Both the position numbers and the translations under genes were made by a program. The notes under the pieces were generated by a model. That model did no database searches and was not told the DNA's origin. It saw only the letters and a program-made list of their open reading frames with translations. A stretch of 9,753 nucleotides of DNA from an uncultured Collinsella sp. Its GTDB lineage: Bacteria > Actinomycetota > Coriobacteriia > Coriobacteriales > Coriobacteriaceae. The stretch's first letter is position 1, and each line of letters starts with the position of its first letter. Shown one piece after another: positions 1-6,297 of this stretch. The stretch is taken from positions 1-9,753 of the forward strand of contig UQTU01000024.1 of assembly GCA_900544135.1 (NCBI GenBank), read 5' to 3'.

Positions 1-780
1 ATAACCCGGAACGATCTGCATCTCGGGACCGTGGACGAACTCCTCGCCCTCGTGATGCATGGCAGGAATCTTGATGGTCTCGCTCAGCTTGAGGGCCGCC
101 TCTTCGGCAACGCCATAGTTGGGGCCGTTGCCGACGACCATGGCGGGCATGTGCTCAGAAAGCTCGAGCATGCGGTCTTGGACATATGCCTCGGCGGTCT
201 TGCTCATCACGGCATTGGCATGGATAGCCTCGCGCAGGCCGTCTAAACGCTGGGCAACGCCCTTGGCGTCAATCGTTCCGCGCGCCTGACCGCCGTAAAT
301 ACCAAGGAGCACCAGGTACTCAACGAGGACCTCGACGCCCAGAGTCACAAAGTCCACCGACTCGACGCCCACACCGTAGTCAAGAACGATATCAGTGTGC
401 TCCTTGATGGGCGCCTCGACGTTTGCCGTGAGCGCAACTGCTGCCATATCGTGTGCACGCATGTAATCGAGCGCTGCAATCGTATTGGTCGAATAGCCAC
501 TCTGCGAGACGGCGATGTTGAGCGCATGCTGCGGATAGGTGTGTTCAAAATCGACGAAGGCCTCGGGCGTCACAACGGACACCTGCATCTGCAGCGCATC
601 TTGCAGGTAATCTCGGGCACAATCGGCGGCATGGCGCGACGAACCCGAAGCAACGATGCGCAGCGCGTCAAAAGAACCGGACTGGATAATATCAACGAGC
701 TGCGCTACCAGCTCAGACGAACGCTCGAGGTTCGCTCCCATACGCACATGGGCAAGCTGAACGTAATCGAGCATCTTCAT
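1..780 (-). CDS. SIS-domain sugar-phosphate isomerase/deglycase-like protein (C-terminus cut by window edge)
   Basis: The reading frame starts at the ATG at 780-778 and stays open for 260 codons to base 1, so the end lies outside the window. Two SIS (sugar isomerase) domains are seen. The first has the phosphate-binding loop ASGSSRHAAD (residues 44-53) and the second loop SQSGYSTNT (92-100). The second domain begins at about 213 with VVGNGPNYGVAEEAALKLSE, followed by EEFVHGPEMQ (246-255), the counterpart of the GlmS segment that ends in HGP. There is no N-terminal glutaminase domain, so this is not GlmS itself; families such as FrlB/Gfr deglycases, AgaS-like deaminases or NagB-II fit better. 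It would act in the cytoplasm on a phosphorylated amino sugar or Amadori-type sugar, but the substrate cannot be read from sequence. An AGGTGAG ribosome site lies at 790-784. The gene follows two GntR/UTRA regulators on the same strand after a 195-bp gap holding a likely operator. Family confidence is high, substrate is unknown. Confidence 0.88.
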   Translation of the reverse strand, partial: MKMLDYVQLAHVRMGANLERSSELVAQLVDIIQSGSFDALRIVASGSSRHAADCARDYLQDALQMQVSVVTPEAFVDFEHTYPQHALNIAVSQSGYSTNTIAALDYMRAHDMAAVALTANVEAPIKEHTDIVLDYGVGVESVDFVTLGVEVLVEYLVLLGIYGGQARGTIDAKGVAQRLDGLREAIHANAVMSKTAEAYVQDRMLELSEHMPAMVVGNGPNYGVAEEAALKLSETIKIPAMHHEGEEFVHGPEMQIVPGY

Positions 781-801
781 CGTCTCACCTCGTAACAAAT
801 C

Positions 802-820
802 ATTAGTATTTGATACCAAT
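802..820. promoter_or_regulatory. Candidate GntR/HutC-type operator upstream of the SIS gene
   Basis: The 19-bp sequence ATTAGTATTTGATACCAAT is a nearly perfect inverted repeat of the form ATTrGTAT-nnn-ATACyAAT, with one mismatch per arm around a 3-bp centre. Its GTAT...ATAC core resembles operators of GntR regulators of the HutC subfamily. It sits 21 bp upstream of the SIS gene start, between that start and any promoter, where binding would block transcription. The 9-mer TTTGATACC in its right arm (809-817) recurs at 842-850, offset by 33 bp (about three helical turns), and may be an accessory half-site. The symmetry is seen directly; that the neighbouring regulators bind it is inferred. I could not settle on a convincing -35/-10 pair in 821-975. 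Confidence 0.55.
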
Positions 821-975
821 CACAGTTACATGTTACGGCTTTTTGATACCTCTTTGTCGATTAATTTATCCCCATCGGCGAACGGTCGATTTTGAGCCAT
901 GTAAGGTTGTATATGTAGTCTGCTCAACGAATCAAAATTCCGTCAGCTTTTCAGCCCGTTATGCAAAAAAACCAG

Positions 976-1689
976 CTAGTACGTATAGGTATATCCACCC
1001 GCATCGCCGCGGTTAAACGACTTGACGTACTCGATCGCCTGGCCGCTCGCATCGAAGCTCACGCACTCCAGCGTCAAGGCAAGATCGCCCTGCTCCAGTC
1101 CAAGCAGGCCGGCATCTCGCGCGCCCAGCGCTTCGATATCGAGCTTTTCCTGTGCCATGACCGGCTTTCGGCCCAACATCTCATAGGTCTCGTACAAACT
1201 GAAGGCCGACACGTCAATATCTTCGATTGTGGGGAACAGCAGGCACGGGATGAACGCCGTCTCAATCGATACGGGATCGCCGTTGACGCAGTTCAAACGC
1301 CGAATCGAATACAGCAAATCGTCCTCGGCAATGCCAAACAGGTTGGCATAATATGGGCCCGCATAACGCTTGGAACGCGCGAGGATACGGACGGACGGCT
1401 CGCCGCCCGAAGCACGAACCGATTCGCGAAAGCCTCCCGTTCGCTCGTAGGCAACGGGCACCTTCTGTGCCACAAACGCGCCTTTTCCGCGGACGCGTCG
1501 AATCTGCCCACGCCGAACCAGCTCATCGACAGCACTTCGGATGGTCAAGCGTGTCGTACCAAATTCCTCGGCGAGGTCTTTTTCGGACGGAATCATGGAA
1601 CCCGTGGGATATATACCACGCTCGATACGCTCCTCGATGCGGCGTCGAATGCGCATATAAACCGGGGTGGCATCTACTGTTTCAGCCAT
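976..1689 (-). CDS. GntR-family transcriptional regulator, HutC/UTRA type (first of a pair)
   Basis: This 237-residue protein has a winged helix-turn-helix at residues 9-75 (PSEKDLAEEFGTTRLTIRSA at 34-53, wing ending GKGAFV) and a UTRA effector domain from about residue 84 to the end. The UTRA signature is seen in NGDPVSIETAFIP and in the terminal YVKSFNRGDAGGY segment. UTRA domains bind small effectors, often sugar phosphates or amino-sugar phosphates, and relieve repression. The ATG overlaps the end of the upstream GntR gene by 16 bp, and an AGGTGA ribosome site precedes it, so the two are very likely co-transcribed and translationally coupled. The SIS gene follows 195 bp downstream on the same strand. 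No convincing hairpin terminator follows the TAG, so read-through into the SIS gene is possible. It probably controls the SIS operon, but it could equally be the partner regulator that does. Confidence 0.93.
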   Translation of the reverse strand: MAETVDATPVYMRIRRRIEERIERGIYPTGSMIPSEKDLAEEFGTTRLTIRSAVDELVRRGQIRRVRGKGAFVAQKVPVAYERTGGFRESVRASGGEPSVRILARSKRYAGPYYANLFGIAEDDLLYSIRRLNCVNGDPVSIETAFIPCLLFPTIEDIDVSAFSLYETYEMLGRKPVMAQEKLDIEALGARDAGLLGLEQGDLALTLECVSFDASGQAIEYVKSFNRGDAGGYTYTY

Positions 1690-2441
1690 TGTTCACCTGC
1701 CACGCTCCTCATGCCGTTCTTTTCGCCGTTATCGGCAAAGCGGAACTTTGTGGGCAAAATCACCGATTTGCAATGCTCCACAAAACGCATGTCCTTATCA
1801 AATTCGATCGTGCTCTCATAGAACACCGGCGTTTCCTCTTCTTGTTGGAGCAGCTCGGCCTCTTCGGCGTTCAAACGCGAGATGGAGATATGCTCACGTC
1901 CATGCTCAACACGCACGCCACCTTCTTTGAGCAAGACATCGTAAAGGCTCTCGTACTCAAAATCGTGCTCGGGAAGCGATGGGCACAGGGACAGGTTAAC
2001 GTGAGCCGTCTCGATTGACGCCGGCTCGCCCTCAATAAGTCGAACGCGCTGCATGCGGAGCAAAGGAGCGCCTATAGCCACCCCAAGCTTGTCGGCAAGC
2101 GTCTTATCCGCCTCGATGGTCTCGGTGGAAACCAGACGAGAAGAGGGATGCAGGCCGGCAGTCCGCACGGCATCGGAAAAGTTATACGTTTCCTGGAAGA
2201 TGTTCAGCGGCTTAGGAGGACACACATACGTACCCGATCCGCGACGGCTCTCGAGCGTTCCGCACGAGATGAGCCGCGTGATACCGGCGCGCAACGCCGT
2301 ACGCGAAACGCCGATCTCTTCGCACAGCACGCGCTCGGCCGGCAGGCGATCGCCGCCGGCAAGCTGATGGTGCTGGATATACCATAGAATTCCCTCAACA
2401 GCACGATCTTTAGGGGGAATTGCATAAGATTCGCCTGCCAT
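1674..2441 (-). CDS. GntR-family transcriptional regulator, HutC/UTRA type (second of a pair)
   Basis: This 255-residue protein has an N-terminal winged helix-turn-helix (residues 12-75, with LPAERVLCEEIGVSRTALRA at 33-52 and wing GSGTYV) and a UTRA domain over about residues 85-240, with the signature EGEPASIETAHVNL. The recognition region looks like the LPxERxL...GVSRxxLR pattern found across GntR proteins. It differs clearly from its downstream neighbour across its whole length, so the two are diverged paralogues or independent acquisitions and not a recent duplication. The ATG at 2441-2439 has GAGGAG eight bases upstream. The stop overlaps the start of the next GntR gene. The upstream hypothetical gene ends 38 bp away, so all three may form one transcript. 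The unusual tail after about residue 235 (polar, ending EQWLKQ) lies beyond the usual UTRA end. Confidence 0.93.
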   Translation of the reverse strand: MAGESYAIPPKDRAVEGILWYIQHHQLAGGDRLPAERVLCEEIGVSRTALRAGITRLISCGTLESRRGSGTYVCPPKPLNIFQETYNFSDAVRTAGLHPSSRLVSTETIEADKTLADKLGVAIGAPLLRMQRVRLIEGEPASIETAHVNLSLCPSLPEHDFEYESLYDVLLKEGGVRVEHGREHISISRLNAEEAELLQQEEETPVFYESTIEFDKDMRFVEHCKSVILPTKFRFADNGEKNGMRSVAGEQWLKQ

Positions 2442-2479
2442 TGCACAGACTCCTCATTCAGAAACGTATGCCGCCAAAA

Positions 2480-2968
2480 TTAGACCAGCCCTCCCATGGC
2501 ATCAAATTCGGCCTTGATCTTCTCGGCGACATTCCGATACGACTTATATAGGCTTGAATCGCGTTTGACTTCGTCGGTCATAACGGGAATCTCCAATTTG
2601 GAAACCTCGTCTTTTCCCGTCTGAACCGCCACAACAACGCCCATACCAAGACACATATTACGCTTGGCAGCGTTCATTTTTGCCGCCTTAGCGGGATTTG
2701 CCAGAATACGCTGGGCAAATTCCTGTTTAGAGACCGTTTCATCGGCCTCCGGATCGCCCGCCTCGGCCACTTCGCACTGCAACACGTCCGCATAGTCAAA
2801 AATCTTCGGCTCGCCGCCACGCTGATGCACGGCCCACTTGCGGCGCGTGGCATCCTGATAGATAGCCGGCAAAAATGTAAACCGCGGCGGGTCCAAAATC
2901 GTATCCGTGATGGTAAACACATCGGGATCAAAGGCATCCTGCGGGTTTTTCTTCTTGAACAGCCCCAT
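2480..2968 (-). CDS. Hypothetical protein, probably cytosolic, with a PH-like/DUF4428-type look
   Basis: I do not recognise a named family with confidence. The start is set at the ATG at 2968-2966, because a strong GGGAGG lies five bases upstream; an in-frame ATG 33 bp further out lacks such a site. The 162-residue product begins MGLFKKKN, a basic start, and has no signal peptide or membrane segment. A middle segment (FDYADVLQCEV, about residues 67-77) followed later by GMGVVVAVQTGKDEVSKLEIPV and the C-terminal helix YKSYRNVAEKIKAEFDAM recalls small bacterial proteins with PH-like strands such as those annotated with DUF4428 or SHOCT domains, where this region reads out the FxxIxxVEV and helical tail pattern. 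That comparison is from memory only. It lies 38 bp ahead of the GntR pair on the same strand, possibly in one transcript, and its relation to sugar metabolism is unclear. Confidence 0.8.
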   Translation of the reverse strand: MGLFKKKNPQDAFDPDVFTITDTILDPPRFTFLPAIYQDATRRKWAVHQRGGEPKIFDYADVLQCEVAEAGDPEADETVSKQEFAQRILANPAKAAKMNAAKRNMCLGMGVVVAVQTGKDEVSKLEIPVMTDEVKRDSSLYKSYRNVAEKIKAEFDAMGGLV

Positions 2969-3005
2969 ATCAGCCTCCCGTACTAGCATTAAACAACTCA
3001 AGCTG

Positions 3006-3011
3006 AATATA
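3006..3011 (-). promoter_or_regulatory. Possible -10 element for the hypothetical gene at 2480-2968
   Basis: The minus strand reads TATATT 38 bases upstream of the chosen start codon. I found no good -35 at the usual spacing, so this is a weak call based on position and AT-rich context after a GC-rich palindromic region. Confidence 0.3.
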
Positions 3012-3089
3012 GCACCAATTTCAAGCCGCCGCTTTACCGTATCGGTGCGCGGCGTCTATGGCTCGCCCAGCGGAAAAGTTCACGGACGA

Positions 3090-3162
3090 GGGCCGGGGTG
3101 CCTGCTTTGTTTTGAGAAGTTCGCGAAGCCCACTTCTCAAAACAAAGCAGGCACCCCGGCCC
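3090..3162. repeat. Perfect 31-bp inverted repeat (hairpin/palindromic element)
   Basis: Arms at 3090-3120 and 3132-3162 are exact reverse complements over 31 bp with an 11-base spacer. The arms contain GGGGTGCCTGCTTTG and TTGAGAAGT. No T-run follows on either strand, so it is not a standard rho-independent terminator, although a transcript of it would fold into a very stable hairpin. It lies between the lacI-type gene (ending 3217) and the hypothetical gene (starting 2968), both on the minus strand. A repeated intergenic palindrome (REP- or MITE-like) or a transcript-stabilising hairpin are the main readings. A small secondary hairpin, GCGGA-CAC-TCCGC, sits at 3175-3187 between it and the lacI-type stop. 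Confidence 0.85.
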
Positions 3163-3216
3163 CGCCGGCAAATAGCGGACACTCCGCATGCAATCTATGC
3201 AAACAAACAAGTGCGC

Positions 3217-4245
3217 TTAGCTATATTCGGTAAGGTCAAGCACGCTGCCCTTCACGATAAGCGCCGGCTCCAGAACGACCTCTTCGGCACGCCTGCCGCC
3301 CCTACCGGCAAGACGCTTGGACATGCAGCCAAAAGCATGCTCCGCGAGGATACCTGGATCCTGCTCAATCGCGGTCAGCGCCGGCTCAAAGAGAACGTCG
3401 GCGGCCGAGTTGTCGTAACTCACCACCGAAATGTCGCCCGGAATGCTCTTCCCCATCTCGTGTAAGCGCTTGAGCAGACCAAGGGCAATGTTGTCCGAAC
3501 TTGCGAACACAGCGGTGGCATCAGTTGCGAGCACCGCCTCCGAGGCCTCGTAGGCACTCGGAATGTAGTACTCGCTCTCAAACTCCAAACGTGCGTCGAT
3601 AGGCAGGCCAACCTCGCGCAGCGCGCGCTCATAGCCGGCAAGTCGCTTACGCCCCGTATTGGAACGGCGCGCGTTAACCAAGCAGGCAATGCGACGGTGG
3701 CCCTGCTCGATCAGATAGCGAGTGGCCATGTAGCCACCCATCTCGTGGTCGAACATCACCTTGTCGCACTCGAGCCCCTCAATGGCACGGTCGACCATCA
3801 CGGCAGGGATAGGCAGATGGCTGACTTCTTCGCGCAGGGCGCGGTCGTCGGAGAACTCGTCGCCCACAACCAGGAAGACGCCATCAACGCCGCGCGTTAC
3901 CAGCTGGCGCAGCAGCTCCAGATCGTCGTCGGCACTTCCACCCGAGCTGGTAATGAAGAGCGCATAGCCGTCCTCGCGGCAGCGCTTTTCCAGGCTACCG
4001 GCGAGCGAGGCAAAAAAGCGGCTCTCGATGTTAGGGACGATAAGGCCCAGCGTGCGCGACTCGCGCATGACCAGACTACGCGCAATCTGGTTGGGGACAT
4101 AGTGGTTGCGCGCCGCGACCTCCTTGATGAGCTTGCGGTTTTCTTCCGAGATGCGACAGGGCCGATTATTGAGAACAAGCGAGACCGACGAGGGGGAAAG
4201 CCCCACCTCCTGGGCGATCTGCTTGAGGGTGACTTTGTTGGCCAT
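3217..4245 (-). CDS. LacI-family transcriptional regulator
   Basis: This 342-residue protein has a classical LacI layout. A helix-turn-helix occupies residues 5-49 (VTLKQIAQEVGLSPSSVSLV, then LNNR), followed by the hinge YVPNQIARSLVM (49-60). A periplasmic-binding-protein-like effector domain starts at RTLGLIVPNI (64-73) and contains FASSDNIALGLL and SVVSYDN, typical ligand-domain segments. Such proteins are usually repressors that respond to a sugar or nucleoside; the effector here is unknown. The start is the ATG at 4245-4243, with AAGGAG four bases upstream. The frame remains open for a further 1.1 kb upstream only because it runs antisense to murB; that extension is not coding. Divergent from murB, separated by 183 bp. 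It has no sugar gene next to it in this window, so its target may be itself or lie elsewhere. Confidence 0.95.
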   Translation of the reverse strand: MANKVTLKQIAQEVGLSPSSVSLVLNNRPCRISEENRKLIKEVAARNHYVPNQIARSLVMRESRTLGLIVPNIESRFFASLAGSLEKRCREDGYALFITSSGGSADDDLELLRQLVTRGVDGVFLVVGDEFSDDRALREEVSHLPIPAVMVDRAIEGLECDKVMFDHEMGGYMATRYLIEQGHRRIACLVNARRSNTGRKRLAGYERALREVGLPIDARLEFESEYYIPSAYEASEAVLATDATAVFASSDNIALGLLKRLHEMGKSIPGDISVVSYDNSAADVLFEPALTAIEQDPGILAEHAFGCMSKRLAGRGGRRAEEVVLEPALIVKGSVLDLTEYS

Positions 4246-4280
4246 CTCGCTCCTTCCAGGTTTACGCGCAATCTCTTGAA

Positions 4281-4286
4281 AGTATA
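4281..4286 (-). promoter_or_regulatory. -10 element of the LacI-family gene
   Basis: The minus strand has TATACT 36 bases upstream of the LacI-type ATG, one mismatch from the consensus. The -35 region at normal spacing is poor, which is common where a promoter is weak or controlled. Confidence 0.45.
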
Positions 4287-4308
4287 GCGACCGACCCTCT
4301 ACCTCGGT

Positions 4309-4323
4309 GATAAACACTTTACC
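4309..4323. promoter_or_regulatory. Weak inverted repeat near the lacI-type -10, possible self-operator
   Basis: GATAAACACTTTACC is an imperfect palindrome (outer TAAA...TTTA, three-base centre) just upstream of the proposed -10 of the LacI-type gene. LacI regulators often control their own gene from such sites, but this one lacks the usual central CG. The symmetry is modest and the call is speculative. Confidence 0.25.
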
Positions 4324-4379
4324 AATCCGGTAGACGGCTGTTTTATCGCCGCCAGCGCACCAAATCCGCCCGGGTGGGG

Positions 4380-4385
4380 TATATT
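4380..4385 (+). promoter_or_regulatory. -10 element of murB
   Basis: TATATT occurs 43 bases upstream of the chosen murB start in an otherwise GC-rich stretch. The -35 position is unlike the consensus, so the call rests on the -10 and its spacing to the gene. Confidence 0.4.
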
Positions 4386-4428
4386 GCAATCGATTGATGA
4401 CAACGACCACCAAAAGGCGGATATTCGT

Positions 4429-5391
4429 ATGCACGAGAACGACTTTTTTAACGAGGACCTGCTGTGCGCGCTCGCTGGCGTTGCCGGCGAGGACAACGTG
4501 TTGATGAGCGAGCCCATGCGCGAGCACACCACGTTTAAGATCGGCGGCCCGGCCGACGTCTTTGTCACGCCCAATACCGAGCAGGGCCTCGTCGCCACGC
4601 TCGACACCTGTTATCGCTGCGACCTGCCGCTCACCATCGTGGGCAACGGCTCCGACCTGCTCGTCGGCGACAAGGGCATCCGCGGCGTCGTCGTAGCGCT
4701 GGGCGAAGGTCTCTCCAACATCACCGTCGACGGCACGCACGTCACGGCGGCAGCCGGCGCGCTGCTTTCCGATGTCGCCGCGGCGGCAGCCGAGGCCGGC
4801 CTCACCGGCATGGAGCCCATCTCGGGCATCCCCGGATCGGTCGGCGGCGCCTGCTACATGAACGCCGGCGCCTACGGCGCCTGCATGGCCGATGTGCTGG
4901 GGTCTGTGCGCGTCTACAAGCCCGCCCGCATGCTCGACGACGGCACCCGCAGCAGCGGCAGCATCATCGAGTTCGATGTTGACGAGCTCAACCTGGGTTA
5001 TCGCAAGAGCCGCATCGCCGACGACGGCTTTATCGTGCTTTCGGCCACCTTCAATCTCGCCCCGGGCAACGCCGCGATGATCAAGGCCGACATGGACGAC
5101 TACCGCCAGCGCCGCGAGGACAAGCAGCCGCTCGACATGCCGAGCGCCGGCTCCACCTTCAAGCGCCCCGAGGGCTACTTTGCCGGCAAGCTCATCATGG
5201 ATGCCGGCCTGCGCGGCCATGCTGTCGGCGGCGCGCAGGTGAGCGAAAAACACTGCGGCTTCATCGTCAACGCCGACCACGCCACCGCCGCCGACGTCGA
5301 CGAACTCATCCGCCACATCCAAACAACCGTCAAAGGCCAATTCGACGTAGACCTAGAACCCGAAGTCCACCGAGTAGGCGAATTTTTATAG
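4429..5391 (+). CDS. murB: UDP-N-acetylenolpyruvoylglucosamine reductase MurB
   Basis: MurB is a cytoplasmic FAD enzyme that reduces UDP-GlcNAc-enolpyruvate with NADPH to UDP-N-acetylmuramate in peptidoglycan synthesis. The 320-residue protein has the FAD-binding PCMH-like region (TTFKIGGPADVFVTP, GNGSDLLVGDKGIRGVVV), the SGIPGSVGGACYMNAGAYG segment, NLGYRKSRI, and the catalytic serine in SAGSTFKRP (Ser242 by this start). The C-terminal glutamate sits in LEPEVHRVG (Glu312). The compact form lacking the extra type I loop indicates a type II MurB, as in Gram-positive bacteria. The start at 4429 is preferred because AAGGCGG lies eight bases upstream; a TTG start 45 bp earlier has no ribosome site. 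It stands alone, divergent from a LacI-type regulator and not inside a cell-wall cluster, and is followed by a strong terminator. Confidence 0.97.
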   Translation: MHENDFFNEDLLCALAGVAGEDNVLMSEPMREHTTFKIGGPADVFVTPNTEQGLVATLDTCYRCDLPLTIVGNGSDLLVGDKGIRGVVVALGEGLSNITVDGTHVTAAAGALLSDVAAAAAEAGLTGMEPISGIPGSVGGACYMNAGAYGACMADVLGSVRVYKPARMLDDGTRSSGSIIEFDVDELNLGYRKSRIADDGFIVLSATFNLAPGNAAMIKADMDDYRQRREDKQPLDMPSAGSTFKRPEGYFAGKLIMDAGLRGHAVGGAQVSEKHCGFIVNADHATAADVDELIRHIQTTVKGQFDVDLEPEVHRVGEFL

Positions 5392-5420
5392 CCCGCTCGC
5401 CGCGGTCCACTTTAATTAAT

Positions 5421-5454
5421 AACGGGACAAGTGATGTAGCTCACTTGTCCCGTT
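5421..5454. terminator. Strong intrinsic terminator between convergent genes
   Basis: A perfect 14-bp stem (AACGGGACAAGTGA and its complement) encloses the loop TGTAGC, followed on the plus strand by a T4 run at 5453-5456. It lies 30 bp after the murB stop and directly beside the stop of the minus-strand hypothetical gene. The T-run favours murB, but the hairpin may serve both directions. Confidence 0.85.
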
Positions 5455-5459
5455 TTCAT

Positions 5460-5921
5460 TTATTTGCGAAGAACATCGGCCATCCGCAGGATTGAAATCA
5501 TCGACCGATAGGTGAGTTCCACCTTTTCGCCCGCAAGCAGTCGTTTCGAGCCAATCTCATCTAGCCCCACAAGGCGAGAAAACAGCAAGCTACTCATCGT
5601 GCCCTCGTCAATTGATTCCTTTATGGTCTTCAAAACGTCCGTATCATGAAGCGACGCCGAGCTGTAGGGGGCAACACGAGCGGAACTCTCAATTAACGAT
5701 GAGATAAAAGGATGGAGATGCTTTGGACATAGTCCATCAAACACCACATCCCCATTGTCATCCGAGCCGACTAGTCGCCAACTATAATGATCGACCCAGT
5801 CGTCTCCGTCATATATGGTGTCCATGAGCAACTTCCCGTCTAGAGAGAAACCTGTTTGAACATCGGGGCGCAAGACCGCAATCCATATAGGACCCGCAGC
5901 AGCTCCAACCCAACGCACCAC
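5460..5921 (-). CDS. Hypothetical protein, accessory-looking, probably with a frameshifted N-terminus
   Basis: The open frame gives up to 153 residues from a GTG at 5921-5919, but no ribosome site precedes that codon. The first internal ATG is at 5825 (121 residues). I do not recognise the family. No signal peptide or membrane segment is evident. The C-terminal 45 residues, from SSLLFSRLVGLDEIGSKRL through the ILRMADVL end, loosely resemble a Cro/CI-type helix-turn-helix, where a helix pair precedes a loop and a leucine-rich terminal helix; this is inference only. Base composition falls to about half GC in the stretches I counted and codon use is visibly less GC-biased than in murB or galE, which suggests transfer. 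The frame is open upstream without an ATG, and adding one base to the A4 run at 5945-5948 joins it to an ATG at 6010, giving about 183 codons. It is therefore either a decayed gene or one with a misplaced base in the assembly. Confidence 0.6.
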   Translation of the reverse strand: MVRWVGAAAGPIWIAVLRPDVQTGFSLDGKLLMDTIYDGDDWVDHYSWRLVGSDDNGDVVFDGLCPKHLHPFISSLIESSARVAPYSSASLHDTDVLKTIKESIDEGTMSSLLFSRLVGLDEIGSKRLLAGEKVELTYRSMISILRMADVLRK

Positions 5922-5941
5922 ACGACAATTGTATATTGCGG

Positions 5942-6010
5942 CTATTTTAGATCTACATGATCAGTTCGAGTTCGCAACAAGGCGATTATTGCAGCTAGGT
6001 TATATTTCAT
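5942..6010 (-). pseudogene. Candidate N-terminal piece of the frameshifted hypothetical gene
   Basis: A 22-codon frame begins at the ATG at 6010-6008 (MKYNLAAIIALLRTR...) and ends at a TAG just after an A4 run (5945-5948). Its last codon before the stop meets the frame of the downstream hypothetical gene if one A is added. The upstream sequence AAAGTGGAAA is only a poor ribosome site. It could instead be a free-standing short peptide. Confidence 0.35.
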
Positions 6011-6078
6011 TTTCCACTTTGATGAGCCGTCGGCTCCAAATTCCAAAACCGAAGTCCGCGGAGTCGATAATTTTATTT

Positions 6079-6105
6079 AAAAAGAAGGCCCCGAAAGGGG
6101 CCTTC
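6079..6105 (-). terminator. Rho-independent terminator for the NlpC/P60-like hydrolase gene
   Basis: Read on the minus strand, a perfect 9-bp stem (GAAGGCCCC with its complement) with a four-base loop is followed by TTTTTAAATAAAA. It lies about 190 bp after the hydrolase stop codon, which leaves an unusually long 3' untranslated region containing the palindromic element at 6161-6285. Confidence 0.85.
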
Positions 6106-6160
6106 GCCATCTTTATATCAGACAACCAGTCCGGTGTATCGCGCTCAGGACCCGAGAGGG

Positions 6161-6285
6161 CCGGGACAGTCCGAGAGGCATAAGGTTGATCGCGAGTTCC
6201 GCACGAGCCGGAGAGCACTTAATGTGCTCTCCGTGCGAGCAGGACTGCCCGAGCAGGCAACCTTATGCCTCTCGGACTGTCCCGG
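6161..6285. repeat. 125-bp palindromic element with 28-bp inverted termini and inner hairpin
   Basis: Termini at 6161-6188 and 6258-6285 are exact 28-bp reverse complements (outer end CCGGGACAGTCCGAGAGGCA). Inside are a second stem, CGCACG (6200-6205) with CGTGCG (6232-6237), and the stem GAGAGCAC (6211-6218) with GTGCTCTC (6224-6231) around the loop TTAAT. There is no coding frame of note and no clear target-site duplication. It falls in the 3' untranslated region of the hydrolase gene, between the stop (6298) and the terminator (6079-6105). A miniature inverted-repeat element or a structured RNA/processing element both fit. Confidence 0.85.
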
Positions 6286-6297
6286 ACCAAACCGCAG

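Noticed and set aside
961..2018. Plus-strand open frames across the GntR genes
   Set aside because: They lie antisense to two clearly recognisable regulators and show no domain features.
3090..3162. CRISPR repeat or intrinsic terminator
   Set aside because: There is only one inverted unit with no spaced direct repeats, and no T-run follows on either strand.
4384..4428. Upstream TTG start for murB
   Set aside because: It has no ribosome site, overlaps the proposed -10, and the ATG at 4429 has a good AAGGCGG at proper spacing.
4246..5340. Long open frame on the minus strand continuous with the LacI-type protein
   Set aside because: It runs antisense to murB, has a composition produced by GC-rich codon bias, and the LacI protein has a clear start with ribosome site at 4245.
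6000..6218. 72-codon minus-strand frame in the hydrolase 3' region
   Set aside because: It translates through the terminator hairpin and the inverted-repeat element, has no ribosome site, and its content follows from those structures.
6161..6285. tRNA or other standard RNA gene
   Set aside because: The stems are much longer than in tRNA, and no anticodon arm, T-loop signature or CCA-like end is seen.
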